DNA from: Candidatus Halarchaeoplasma halalkaliphilum
Lineage (GTDB): Archaea; Thermoplasmatota; Thermoplasmata; Halarchaeoplasmatales; Halarchaeoplasmataceae
Direction: 5' to 3'
DNA: 19,066 bases
NCBI GenBank assembly: GCA_007133925.1
Contig: SLLU01000048.1
Span: 1-19,066 of the forward strand
Made by a program: the position numbers and the translations under genes. Positions 10,501 to 17,863 of the stretch are shown one piece after another. Below the pieces are notes generated by a model. That model was not told where the DNA came from, ran no database searches, and worked only from the letters and a program-made list of their open reading frames with translations. Each line of letters starts with the position of its first letter. Position 1 is the first letter of the stretch.

Positions 10501-13500
10501 CTCCACAGGGGGAGATATCGACGGAATCACACAAACAGAATCCATATACCTTGGTATAGAGCAATTCCACGTGACCAAAGAACAGGCCATGAGAAGAAAG
10601 GTCGATCGAACCGGTGACGGCCGTTGGGATTACTTGATACGCAAGAACATAGAGGTGGAAACAGGTTCATTGACTGCCAGGGTGTTCATCGACATCACAG
10701 ATACTGATGAGTACTCTCCGGGCAACGATACCCTTGTTCCTTCCATCATCGGCCTGTCTGGTCCCGGTTTCGATAAAGAGGTTGATACAGAAGGCTCCCA
10801 TGTATTCACCGGTTTGATACCCGGTAAGTATACCCTTTATTCGACCGCACCTGGTACCTCTTCAGTTGATGTGATGATAGATCCTGACCAGCACGTTACC
10901 GAGGAACTTAAAGTGCAGACGGCCTACCTGGAAGGGCAAGCGTTGTTGGATGGAAACGATATACTCCAAGTGGAATTGTATCTTAAGAATATGCACACTG
11001 ACCATCGATATGTGACCCAGGTGGATGCCAACGGAAATTACTCCTTCGACAAAATCTTACCGGGAGAATATCTCCTAGGTGTTGATCACGATGAATACGC
11101 GGTGCTCACTGGACCAAAGGTGCTTGAATTGTACTCTAGGGCTAGGGAAGAGATGAACCTCACCTTTACCCATGCCTATATGATCACCGGGAAGGCTGAG
11201 ACACCCCAGGGTACCCCCCTGAGGCATCAGCCACTATCCTTCACGGGCACATTGGGTCGGACATACTCCCATACGATATTCACCGACAGCCACGGCAATT
11301 TCGAGGTCAAGTTACCCATGGGGGACTACACCATCTACGGCACCTATCAGAAGAACCATGAAAAGATGGTTCATCTGGGTACCATATACGTTCCCGATGA
11401 TGTTGAATACGTTGCCAGTTTCACCAAGGGTCACCGTATGAAAGCCCATGTGGGGTCCGATATCAGTCCCGTAAGCGACTTCACCTTGGAATTCGTTACG
11501 GAAGACGGTACTATCATACAGGCAAAAAGCAATCCTAAAGGGCAGATCGATCTGTTCCTTCCCGAGGATACCTACACTGCTTACGGATGGAAGACCGCTA
11601 TGCCCGAGGACCTTTACTTCAGGGCACCTTCGTTCAAACTGGATAGCGAAAGGAGCATAGATATCAGCCCGTCTTCCGGTCACAGAGTCGGAGGTCAGGT
11701 CTATCGTGATCTGGATTTCGACGGTACCTTCTCCGAAGGAGAGGGGATTCCCACCAGGATATACGTGGAGACCCGGGGACATACGATCACATTGATCTCA
11801 TCCTCCCAGGGAGAGTTCGAGGCGGTCCTTCCCAATGAGGAGGTCACGGTTCGGTTCACCAAATACGGCTTCCACGAAAAAGTGGTAAGATATCACCCCG
11901 ATGATGATTTCGGACCTGATTTTGCCATGGAAGCAAAGGACGTTAATGTCCAGGGTAGCATCACAATGGACGGCCAGGAACTTCATGATGTTACCGTTCA
12001 TTTCATGGCTGTTGGCCAGGGTGCCCATGACAGCGAAGCAGTCTCAGTAAACGGAGAATACGAGGTTTATCTCCAGCCCGGAGAGTACAATGTGTTCATA
12101 GAGCATTCTCCCGAGGAAGGCATCAGTTATACACTGGAGCAGGATCTCACCGTAGAACCTTCAGAGCAACCTATTGAATTGGATCTGGAAACCGTTTTTG
12201 CGGTAAAGATGTATGGTATCATATCTGACGAAGACGGAGAGCCACAGCCCGCAACACTCTCATTCAGGGGCGATTGGGAACGGGAGACTGTATCCGAAGA
12301 CGGAACCTATGAGATATATCTACCACCTGGGTCCTATTCTATGTGGTGCGCCGATATGGAAGGCGATCTGGTGGCGACTAGTCGGGTGAACATATGGGAG
12401 CCTACGGAATACAACATAACTTTAGTCGAGGCACTCACCTTTTCACCCCTCGTAACCCATGACGGAGAGTCACGGGAAGGGATAATCATGACCTTCGAGA
12501 ACACAGATACCGGATACATCATAACCCGGATCACAGACGAAGATGGTTCTTTCTCCGCAAATCTTGCACCGGGAGAGTACGAGGTCAAGGTGGATCAACT
12601 CACCACGGAGCCCATCGACGGCATCCAACGGGATGTAAGATATTCATACTCGGACATATACGATCTCACGGTATCTACTTCCCCTCACATATCTCTGGAC
12701 CGGGAGCTCGTACACCCTGAGCTTTCCGGAACGTTATACATTGAAGGCCAAGGATTATCTGGAGCGACCATCCATTTCTTCGGTATATCCGACGAGGCCA
12801 TATCCACCACCACGGAGACCACTGCTGACGGAGCGTTCTCTCTACCGATTTCCCGGGGTAAATATTCGATATACGTCAAGCACGAGGGCACCCGTGGACC
12901 TTATTCAGTGTTCCAAGAGTTCTTGATGCCCGACACGGACACCCAGCTGAATTTGACCCTGGAACCCGCTTTCAAACTCACGGGAACTGTGAGAAAGAAT
13001 GGGGTCCCCACTTCTTCCGAGATAACACTGTTGGACCTGGAACGAGCCATGGAATTGGAAGAAATGTCTGATGACACTGGTTCATATACGTTGATCCTCC
13101 CGGGTGGTTCTTACCGGGTAAGGGCCGAAACCTCCTTCACCCATGATGAACTGGGTGAGCTTTCTTACATGGATGAGCAGGAGATAGAACTGCGGTTCAA
13201 CACCCTCCGGAACATAGAACTCAGCATGGTAAAGGAATACGGCGTGGAGATAGGTACGGTTTCTGCCAGGGACGGAAGACCAGGAGAGACCGTGGAGTTT
13301 CAGGCAAATATTGAGAATACAGGCAATACCCATGACACGTTCAGATTTTCAGCCGCCCCTGCGGCGATTTGGGACATGGATTTCCATCCATCATCCTTAT
13401 CCCTGGATCCCGGTGAAAGCGGTACGTTGAGAGTCTCTCTCCATCTACCCGAAGATGCTTTCGTGGATCCTCCTGAACTTAGTTTCTTTGCGGAGTCTGT

Positions 13501-14035
13501 GAACTCCGCTGAAACCGCAAGCGGAAGACTTATAGTTAACGTGGAACAACATTACGGTGTTACATTGTTACCCACAGTATCCCAAAGAACAATCAGAGAC
13601 GGTGAGATAATCTACAAGATCAGTGTGGAAAACACGGGTAACGGAAAGGACACATTCGATCTTTTGGTACAGAATAAGGGCCAGCTGGAATCCCGGGGAT
13701 GGGATGTAAGCCTGGACAGCACTACCGGTGAGATATCCGAGGATGTTATCAAGACCATGGAACTGGTTTTGACACCAAGATCACAACGTCCTTCCAGCGA
13801 TGTGTCCGTGCAGATCAAAGCCATCTCCCGAGGAAACCCGTCTGTGGAACACAGCGAAACCTATGAGATCGAGCTTCCAAGCTTATTCGCTGACAGGGAG
13901 TCCTTCATCGTAGAAGGAGATGGAATACGGCTTGACGTTGATTCGTTCAGGATGCGTACGGCCTACTGGGTCCTTGTTGTTGCAGCTGTCCTGGTGGGAG
14001 CGGTCTTCTACGTAAGGAAAAAGAGGTGGTTTTGA
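7559..14035 (+). CDS. aglB: Giant AglB/STT3 oligosaccharyltransferase with ~11 carboxypeptidase-regulatory-like repeats and two NEW3-like domains
   Basis: Transfers a lipid-linked glycan to Asn of N-X-S/T sequons on the outer face of the membrane. Residues 1-520 form the roughly 13-helix STT3 core: GSDAYYY (first DXD-like motif, Asp65), GNADHDAIY (second, Asp181/Asp183), TIAE (388-391, with metal- and sequon-binding Glu391) and Arg450. WWDYG is at 600-604, and the C-terminal globular part includes KYFAVDTRLFPFSARQTGIF (744-763). Typical AglB ends near 850-1000 residues. This one has 2158. From about 928 come some eleven repeats, each with a core like TDEDGxYEIxLPPGxYxV, with core Gly near 966, 1079, 1159, 1246, 1328, 1418, 1499, 1582, 1663, 1758 and 1841. 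Two NEW3-like domains follow (about 1893-1995 and 1998-2108), then a membrane helix (2134-2151) and basic tail. No frameshift is seen. It has sequons of its own (Asn1057, 1200, 1619, 1798). Confidence 0.94.
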   Translation: MRLGMPKILKGQDETVHDGSVLEDKWGTAICLGAIFILAFFVRTYFAFELSTKFGTPFLLTGGSDAYYYERIVEYIAFNNRQLLHDSLLNYPIGLHNPRPPLYGWSVALTGHMLAPFVGGDLTKAVHYSLILSTGFWAALTIFPVYLIGRDTFGKKAGMIAAFFLAISSGHLQRSVIGNADHDAIYLFFAISGFYFLMKALEHLNDNKVWVKDWTQGADRKEGLSAFFRENKRALLYSGMAGMCVGSVALSWQGYAYVLVVILVYYYIQLFIDKFRYRDSLGVTVCVGITLFLAMAIAAPYYMSTGIGHSLPSRVGTWFDVPLIMVVVAMFGGTIITVSRDYPWILVFSLLGALAAGVMTYAFYFSPTLMETFTSGAGYFVRTKLYDTIAEAQAPEFSNLVFSFGPATFFLSIIAIALAIWYIWGRWTPNFLFILVWAAFAIYMATSAARFIFNAAPAFALMAGWLVAMIADKAEFGTLYRRFKGMRGGFFMGLRRSVKVGHVLAALSIAFLLVMPNVFYGFDAGIPYDTKSDYDQQVSQVLPEFLLPEGYDENSAQVWHLGAFGFGIDKPTDYWPAAWEWLKNENSHLPPEERPAFLSWWDYGFEAVQRAHHPTVADNFQAGYRTAGNALMAQSESELLSVMIIRTLEPPVRDDGGITGRVREILVEHLGDDTTDLVEDAFHNPERYRDEVLSNPDKYHHRAHDIDTVNLRYARLMGLLSQEEHDTLVELYYELTEELDTLIKYFAVDTRLFPFSARQTGIFYAPALLSGHRVGGNGMARTPLDFYTIIYVDMQGNEYENPDDIPMDAQIVDIKLDYKPAFYETMLYRTFVGLSGREAGTTQGIPGVDLEDVQPMPAWGMENFRLATRTAYWNPHPPEDVRDHPGDWRAVSLQDAIKYQEEGTGTVDLSAQSYMGQGVVFIEYFHGALVSGRVATPEGTPVPDARVTILDEMGTPHQVTFTDEDGRYEIKSPHGDVSLVISTGGDIDGITQTESIYLGIEQFHVTKEQAMRRKVDRTGDGRWDYLIRKNIEVETGSLTARVFIDITDTDEYSPGNDTLVPSIIGLSGPGFDKEVDTEGSHVFTGLIPGKYTLYSTAPGTSSVDVMIDPDQHVTEELKVQTAYLEGQALLDGNDILQVELYLKNMHTDHRYVTQVDANGNYSFDKILPGEYLLGVDHDEYAVLTGPKVLELYSRAREEMNLTFTHAYMITGKAETPQGTPLRHQPLSFTGTLGRTYSHTIFTDSHGNFEVKLPMGDYTIYGTYQKNHEKMVHLGTIYVPDDVEYVASFTKGHRMKAHVGSDISPVSDFTLEFVTEDGTIIQAKSNPKGQIDLFLPEDTYTAYGWKTAMPEDLYFRAPSFKLDSERSIDISPSSGHRVGGQVYRDLDFDGTFSEGEGIPTRIYVETRGHTITLISSSQGEFEAVLPNEEVTVRFTKYGFHEKVVRYHPDDDFGPDFAMEAKDVNVQGSITMDGQELHDVTVHFMAVGQGAHDSEAVSVNGEYEVYLQPGEYNVFIEHSPEEGISYTLEQDLTVEPSEQPIELDLETVFAVKMYGIISDEDGEPQPATLSFRGDWERETVSEDGTYEIYLPPGSYSMWCADMEGDLVATSRVNIWEPTEYNITLVEALTFSPLVTHDGESREGIIMTFENTDTGYIITRITDEDGSFSANLAPGEYEVKVDQLTTEPIDGIQRDVRYSYSDIYDLTVSTSPHISLDRELVHPELSGTLYIEGQGLSGATIHFFGISDEAISTTTETTADGAFSLPISRGKYSIYVKHEGTRGPYSVFQEFLMPDTDTQLNLTLEPAFKLTGTVRKNGVPTSSEITLLDLERAMELEEMSDDTGSYTLILPGGSYRVRAETSFTHDELGELSYMDEQEIELRFNTLRNIELSMVKEYGVEIGTVSARDGRPGETVEFQANIENTGNTHDTFRFSAAPAAIWDMDFHPSSLSLDPGESGTLRVSLHLPEDAFVDPPELSFFAESVNSAETASGRLIVNVEQHYGVTLLPTVSQRTIRDGEIIYKISVENTGNGKDTFDLLVQNKGQLESRGWDVSLDSTTGEISEDVIKTMELVLTPRSQRPSSDVSVQIKAISRGNPSVEHSETYEIELPSLFADRESFIVEGDGIRLDVDSFRMRTAYWVLVVAAVLVGAVFYVRKKRWF
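10343..13130 (+). repeat. Region coding ~11 tandem carboxypeptidase-regulatory-like/PEGA-type repeats inside AglB
   Basis: Protein-level repeat covering residues about 929-1857. Core Gly residues are spaced 113, 80, 87, 82, 90, 81, 83, 81, 95 and 83 residues apart, consistent with a string of one-per-bead beta-sandwich (transthyretin-like) domains. The units are well diverged in protein sequence, so the array is old and not a recent DNA duplication. Acidic loops at VYRDLDFDGTFSEGEG (1381-1396) and DRTGDGRWDY (1016-1025) resemble calcium-binding loops. Confidence 0.8.
14023..14028 (+). promoter_or_regulatory. Ribosome binding site of the 257-residue protein, inside aglB
   Basis: GAGGTG seven bases before ATG 14036. 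It lies in the last codons of aglB. The aglB stop abuts the ATG, so translation of the two genes is probably coupled. Confidence 0.6.
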
Positions 14036-14809
14036 ATGAAGGGAAAACCTATCATTATCGCTGCTCTGGCCCTGATACTTATATCATCGTTATCCCTACC
14101 TGCTAATGCCGGCAGCATGTCACAGACTGGTGTGAGCATACGTATAGACGGTCCCAGAGAAATATTCGTGAACCATACCGAACATTTCACAGTGGAAATT
14201 GGTGGTATATTTTCTGACGAAGCGGTCAACTGGAGCATAGATGTGGAAGACGTTCCCAGGGGATTATCGGTGGAACCCATGTTCGCCGATTCCACTACCC
14301 GCAGCCGATTCCAGATAAACGTGACCGCAACCCGGAGAGGTAATTACAAGTTCAGCGTAGCCGGATTTTGCTCAGATGGGGTCGAGACCAGATTCCGACG
14401 TACCTCTATCGAATTAGTGGCCCGTACACCAGTGATCACCAAGGTCCAGATCCGTGCTCCCTTGGATTATGGATTTGAGAACGTGGATGTAGGTCTATTC
14501 GTAGGTGATGAGCTCATACAGACCAGAACCATAGATGCCTTGGAAGCCAACAAGACCATGGATATAGAGATGATGTGGAGCAAGGATGAGCTTTCCAGGG
14601 GTGAGCATACCCTTGAGATCTGGGTGGACTACGGTTATGGTGATCCTGGCGTGTTCAACAAAGGTGAAATGCTGCTAAGCACCTCTATCTATGTGGAAGG
14701 GGAACCTGGACCCTGGCGGATAGTGATACTCGTGATCCTGGTCATAGCTTCTGTATTGTTCTTTATGTACTATATGCGAAAGAGGAAGAGAAAGAGAAGA
14801 CCTTGGTGA
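14036..14809 (+). CDS. Secreted, C-terminally membrane-anchored Ig-like protein rich in N-glycosylation sequons
   Basis: No named family is recognised. The 257 residues show a signal peptide (MKGKPIII, hydrophobic to about 22, then ANAGS) and a body that looks like two beta-sandwich domains. The second, about residues 131-221, resembles CARDB-type Ig-like folds (VKVQIRAPLDY, TLEIWVDYGYGDPG). A single membrane helix (229-246) and a very basic tail (RKRKRKRRPW) place the tail inside and the body outside the cell. Four sequons are present: N46HT, N65WS, N95VT and N172KT. The start codon directly follows the aglB stop with zero spacing and has a Shine-Dalgarno sequence, so it is in the aglB operon. 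It could be an accessory subunit of AglB, or just a surface glycoprotein. Operon position favours the first, but this is inference. Confidence 0.82.
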   Translation: MKGKPIIIAALALILISSLSLPANAGSMSQTGVSIRIDGPREIFVNHTEHFTVEIGGIFSDEAVNWSIDVEDVPRGLSVEPMFADSTTRSRFQINVTATRRGNYKFSVAGFCSDGVETRFRRTSIELVARTPVITKVQIRAPLDYGFENVDVGLFVGDELIQTRTIDALEANKTMDIEMMWSKDELSRGEHTLEIWVDYGYGDPGVFNKGEMLLSTSIYVEGEPGPWRIVILVILVIASVLFFMYYMRKRKRKRRPW

Positions 14810-14825
14810 TCCGGAAGGGCAGTGC

Positions 14826-14833
14826 TTTTATAA
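14826..14833 (+). promoter_or_regulatory. TATA box of wecB
   Basis: TTTTATAA centred 26 bases before ATG 14856, predicting a leaderless transcript. The epimerase therefore has its own promoter even though it lies only 46 bases after the aglB operon. Confidence 0.6.
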
Positions 14834-14855
14834 CCCATATACCATATCCGCTACC

Positions 14856-15920
14856 ATGCGAGTAGCCGTTGTCTTAGGTACCAGGCCGGAGATAATCAAG
14901 ATGAGCCCTTTGATCCGGGAATTAAGTTCCAGAGAGATGGAATATCATGTGATACACACCGGGCAGCATTACGATCACCATGTGTCTGACATATTCTTCC
15001 GGGAACTGGAGCTTGATATACCTGACCTGTATCTGGGTATAGGATCAGGTTCCCATGGTGAGCAGACAGGAAAGGCCCTTTCGGCCCTGGAAAAAGCTTT
15101 TCAAAAATTGAAAAGCGAACTTGTGCTGGTACAGGGTGATACTAACACTGTACTAGCAGGCGCCCTTGCCGGCGTTAAGCTCGGTTTGAAGGTAGGTCAT
15201 GTAGAGGCCGGCTTGAGAAGTTATGACCTGCGGATGCCCGAAGAACACAACCGTCGGCTCGCCGATCACTGTTGCCATCATCTTTTTGCTCCCACGGATA
15301 ACAGTGCGGAAATACTCAAAGGTGAGAATGTGTGGGGTGATATTCACGTAACAGGTAACACCGTTATCGATGCGTGTATGCAGAACATGGATATAGCCGA
15401 AAGCAAATCAACAGTGGATATACCCGGGGATTATGTTCTTGTAACGGCCCATCGAGCGGAGAACGTTGATGATCCCAGGGTACTTTTACAGCTGATAGAG
15501 ACCTTCGAGGGTATACCCCGGGAAAAGGTGTATCCCATCCATCCCAGGGCAGAGAAGATGTTCAAACAGACAAAGCTTTTCGATAGGTTGAAAGATATAC
15601 AAGGGATGCATGTAATCAAACCCCAAGGGTACCTTGAATTCCTTATGCTCATGAAAAATGCCCGGTACATACTATCGGATTCAGGTGGTATACAGGAAGA
15701 AGCGTGTTCTCCCAACATAAGAAAGAAGGTCTTCGTACTCAGGAGGTCCACCGAACGCCCGGAGGCTGTGGAGGCCGGTTTCGCCGAGGTAGTTGGAACC
15801 GACAGTGAGGACATACTCGGAGCTATAGACCGGTTCGAGGACGGGAAATGGAAACCGGGCCCATGCCCCTACGGTGATGGTCGGGCGGCAGAGAGGATAG
15901 TGGATATCATCTCAAGGTAG
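14856..15920 (+). CDS. wecB: UDP-N-acetylglucosamine 2-epimerase, non-hydrolysing
   Basis: Interconverts UDP-GlcNAc and UDP-ManNAc in the cytoplasm, supplying ManNAc or its uronic acid for surface glycans. It has 354 residues with the GT-B fold typical of the WecB/MnaA family. Motifs: GTRPEIIKM (8-16), HTGQHYD (34-40), VQGDTNTV (92-99, Asp95), HVEAGLRS (115-122, Glu117), MPEEHNRR (127-134), TAHRAEN (197-203, His199) and SDSGGIQEEA (274-283). These match the catalytic and substrate-binding set of the E. coli enzyme, and the length is normal. The TATA box and leaderless start support ATG 14856. The 3' end overlaps the convergent glycosyltransferase gene by nine bases. With aglB just upstream, a role in the N-glycan precursor is likely, but no ManNAc dehydrogenase is present here to confirm the pathway. 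Confidence 0.95.
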   Translation: MRVAVVLGTRPEIIKMSPLIRELSSREMEYHVIHTGQHYDHHVSDIFFRELELDIPDLYLGIGSGSHGEQTGKALSALEKAFQKLKSELVLVQGDTNTVLAGALAGVKLGLKVGHVEAGLRSYDLRMPEEHNRRLADHCCHHLFAPTDNSAEILKGENVWGDIHVTGNTVIDACMQNMDIAESKSTVDIPGDYVLVTAHRAENVDDPRVLLQLIETFEGIPREKVYPIHPRAEKMFKQTKLFDRLKDIQGMHVIKPQGYLEFLMLMKNARYILSDSGGIQEEACSPNIRKKVFVLRRSTERPEAVEAGFAEVVGTDSEDILGAIDRFEDGKWKPGPCPYGDGRAAERIVDIISR

Positions 15921-16739
15921 AGAGATATCCTCGTATATTTTCATGAGAAGTTTGACTACCTTAGAGGGTGAATGGTATCTCTTAACGAAACCCCTGGGAT
16001 CCTTTGTGTGATCCGGATTCTCGAAACCGTAGTACACAGTCAATCTCTTTGGGAAATCAGTGTATGTTTGTAATCCGCATGCCATGGCTTCCAGTCTTGC
16101 AAGGGATACCGGGTCTAACAGTGAACCGATCATGCGTTGGTATCGGTTGAGGAGATGGGGTAATTCATGGTGTGGATGGAAGGGAATTTTTCTAACGTTT
16201 CCAGGAAGCTTAATCTCCACCCCCCAGTTCAGGATATCGTATTTTTCATCTTCCTTCAAAACTGATAGTAACGCTTTTTTCGAAGCGAACCTTCCGAACA
16301 GGAGTACCCTATCTGTCTTTTCCATGTCCATGGGTCTAAATTTATCTATGTCAACCGGATTGGGCAGGTACAAACCGCTGCCCCAATCAAGAAGGTCCGG
16401 AGTACTCATGAGTACTTCATCCGCAAGACTCCTTACAAAGCGTGTCACAGGTATGTGGTGTGGTAGAATACTTTTTGCACCATCTTCCGTGATACGCCGC
16501 AGGTCACTACCGTGGTGATGTATGATGAAGGGTATCCCCTTGGCCTTTGAACGTAAGCCCGCTTTTATAACCGGCTTGGTCAATGAGTAATGTCCGTGTA
16601 CTATGTCATAATCCTTGTCAATTTTTCCGGTGGTGTTAAGATCACATACTACACCCCGCTTTTCCAGTTCCTTTTGATATACATTGATTATATTTAGCAT
16701 GGGGACGGCCTTTTCCGAACACACGTGCAGTACTTTCAT
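15912..16739 (-). CDS. GT4-like glycosyltransferase, short form
   Basis: Probably transfers a sugar from a nucleotide-sugar donor to a lipid-linked or surface glycan. The 275 residues look like a compact GT-B enzyme. An N-terminal Rossmann strand is followed by a gap (MKVLHVCSEKAVPM). DIVHGHYSLT (45-54), FIIHHHGSDLRR (71-82) and STPDLLDWGSG then LPNPVDIDKFRP (125-136) are standard GT4 landmarks, with LLFGRFASKK (146-155) opening the second half. The donor-site segment reads LLDPVSLARLEAMACG, so the usual EX7E motif appears as DX7E (Asp209, Glu217). GT4 enzymes usually have 350-400 residues, so this is shortened, mainly in the C-terminal half. A weak TATA-like element (16766-16773) precedes ATG 16739. 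It overlaps wecB tail-to-tail. Donor and acceptor cannot be assigned. Confidence 0.8.
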   Translation of the reverse strand: MKVLHVCSEKAVPMLNIINVYQKELEKRGVVCDLNTTGKIDKDYDIVHGHYSLTKPVIKAGLRSKAKGIPFIIHHHGSDLRRITEDGAKSILPHHIPVTRFVRSLADEVLMSTPDLLDWGSGLYLPNPVDIDKFRPMDMEKTDRVLLFGRFASKKALLSVLKEDEKYDILNWGVEIKLPGNVRKIPFHPHHELPHLLNRYQRMIGSLLDPVSLARLEAMACGLQTYTDFPKRLTVYYGFENPDHTKDPRGFVKRYHSPSKVVKLLMKIYEDISLP

Positions 16740-16765
16740 GACAACGGGATAATAGGGTCGGTGGG

Positions 16766-16773
16766 AATTTATT
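16766..16773 (-). promoter_or_regulatory. Possible TATA box of the GT4-like gene
   Basis: Minus strand reads AATAAATT, centred about 30 bases before ATG 16739. It is weaker than the other TATA boxes in the window. Confidence 0.35.
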
Positions 16774-16798
16774 GTTTCGGTCTTCCCCCCCGTGGGTT

Positions 16799-16806
16799 TT
16801 TTATAT
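16799..16806 (+). promoter_or_regulatory. TATA box of the universal stress protein gene
   Basis: TTTTATAT after GTGGGTT, centred 26-27 bases before ATG 16829. This predicts a leaderless mRNA and picks this ATG over the out-of-frame ATGs just upstream. Confidence 0.6.
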
Positions 16807-16828
16807 GCCCCAATGGTTATGATGCAGT

Positions 16829-17257
16829 ATGTACTCCAGGGTAATTATCCCAACTGATGGATCCCCATGTGCCAAAGTTGGTGAGAAGGAAGGTATTGAG
16901 ATGGCAAAGGCTCTCGGCCTCAAGGTGATGGCCTTATACGTGGTGGATGCGAGCGAATATGAGGGAATTCATCACCATTCCATAAGAGAATCCGCTAGAA
17001 CGGGTTTCCGTGAAAGGGGCCTTCGATCCCTCGAGCGATTAAAGAAATACGCCTCGGAAAAAGGTGTGGAAGTTGATACGGTCCTGCGGGAAGGGAAACC
17101 CTACCAAGAGATCACTTCCTTAGCGGATGAGGGTGATATCATATTCATCAGCAGTCACGGCGCATCCGGATTCACAAAAATGTTCATAGGTAGTACTACT
17201 GATAAGGTTTTGAAATACGCCAAATGTACTGTAGCGGTAGTTAAGGGTGTGCCTTAG
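16829..17257 (+). CDS. Universal stress protein (UspA family)
   Basis: Small cytoplasmic nucleotide-binding protein of 142 residues, the normal size for a single Usp domain. It shows VIIPTDGSPCAK at 5-16 (Asp10 at the nucleotide site), ALYVVD at 35-40, and the ATP-binding loop SSHGASGFTKMFIGSTTDKV at 108-127 with Gly111, Gly114 and Gly121-Ser122. That pattern is typical of ATP-binding Usp proteins of the MJ0577 class, and the product ends in the usual hydrophobic strand (CTVAVVKG). The cellular role is undefined; such proteins act in stress tolerance or as regulatory ATP sensors. It is a single gene with its own TATA box and ends with a four-base convergent overlap with the L10e gene. Confidence 0.93.
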   Translation: MYSRVIIPTDGSPCAKVGEKEGIEMAKALGLKVMALYVVDASEYEGIHHHSIRESARTGFRERGLRSLERLKKYASEKGVEVDTVLREGKPYQEITSLADEGDIIFISSHGASGFTKMFIGSTTDKVLKYAKCTVAVVKGVP

Positions 17258-17757
17258 GCTCCCTTTACCCTCTGTCGGCAGGGGGTAGGCAGCTTCATGG
17301 ATGCCCTTCTCAGTGCATCCTTGCCTATGTTGAAGTCCTTTTCATTCACCCAGACACGTATGACTGGTTGATCCGCATGCACCCTTGCGGCGTTACCGAT
17401 CTTTTTTCCAAAGGACCTGCGCATCCCCTCGGATAACCTGTCAGCTCCCGCACCGGTAGCTTGTTTGTTCTCCCTCAACACATGGTGCGGGTAAACCAAT
17501 ATCTGGGCCCTGAAATTCCTGTCACCGAGTCTCCTCGTGAGGAATCTGGTAAGCACCACACGGGCTGATTCCAGTGCGTTATCTTTTATCTGACATTTTT
17601 CCTCGGCGATAAGTTCCAGTTCCAGGTCGAACTCACCTGTACGGTTCCCCATCATGAATTGACCTACTCTGACGTTGGGGACGCCCCCGATATACTTCTT
17701 GCGGGTGTAGGGTTGCCCCTTGAATTCCCTGTACATACTACCTGGTTTCTGAGCCAT
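17254..17757 (-). CDS. rpl10e: Large-subunit ribosomal protein L10e (uL16 family)
   Basis: Archaeal/eukaryal equivalent of bacterial L16, bound near the peptidyl transferase centre and the 5S rRNA region of the large subunit. From ATG 17757 it has 167 residues, normal for archaeal L10e. The N-terminus MAQKPGSMYREFKGQPYTRK is typical, followed by IGGVPNVRVGQFMMGN and HVLRENKQATGAGADRLSEG, the conserved loop that approaches tRNA, then AARVHADQPV. The frame continues 35 codons upstream to 17862, but that stretch is unlike the family, and it contains the TATA box at 17783-17790 as well as reaching the divergent MFS promoter. ATG 17757 lies about 29 bases after that box, giving an almost leaderless mRNA. 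The gene is not in a ribosomal protein operon here. Confidence 0.95.
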   Translation of the reverse strand: MAQKPGSMYREFKGQPYTRKKYIGGVPNVRVGQFMMGNRTGEFDLELELIAEEKCQIKDNALESARVVLTRFLTRRLGDRNFRAQILVYPHHVLRENKQATGAGADRLSEGMRRSFGKKIGNAARVHADQPVIRVWVNEKDFNIGKDALRRASMKLPTPCRQRVKGA

Positions 17758-17782
17758 GTGAATCTCTTCCATGGGCACTACA

Positions 17783-17790
17783 TATTTATA
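17783..17790 (-). promoter_or_regulatory. TATA box of the L10e gene
   Basis: Minus strand reads TATAAATA, centred about 29 bases before ATG 17757. It rules out the longer upstream start for L10e. Confidence 0.6.
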
Positions 17791-17831
17791 TCTTATTGTT
17801 CGCCGGGTCCATAAAGCCCCCCTGGAAAGTG

Positions 17832-17839
17832 TTATATAA
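17832..17839 (+). promoter_or_regulatory. TATA box of the MFS transporter gene
   Basis: TTATATAA centred about 28 bases before ATG 17864, so a leaderless or near-leaderless transcript is expected. It is divergent from the L10e promoter about 45 bases away. Confidence 0.6.
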
Positions 17840-17863
17840 TCCGTTCGTAATCCTTTGGACACG

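Noticed and set aside
17758..17862. N-terminal extension of L10e by 35 codons
   Set aside because: L10e normally begins at MAQKPGSMYR. The extension contains its own promoter and runs almost to the divergent MFS start.
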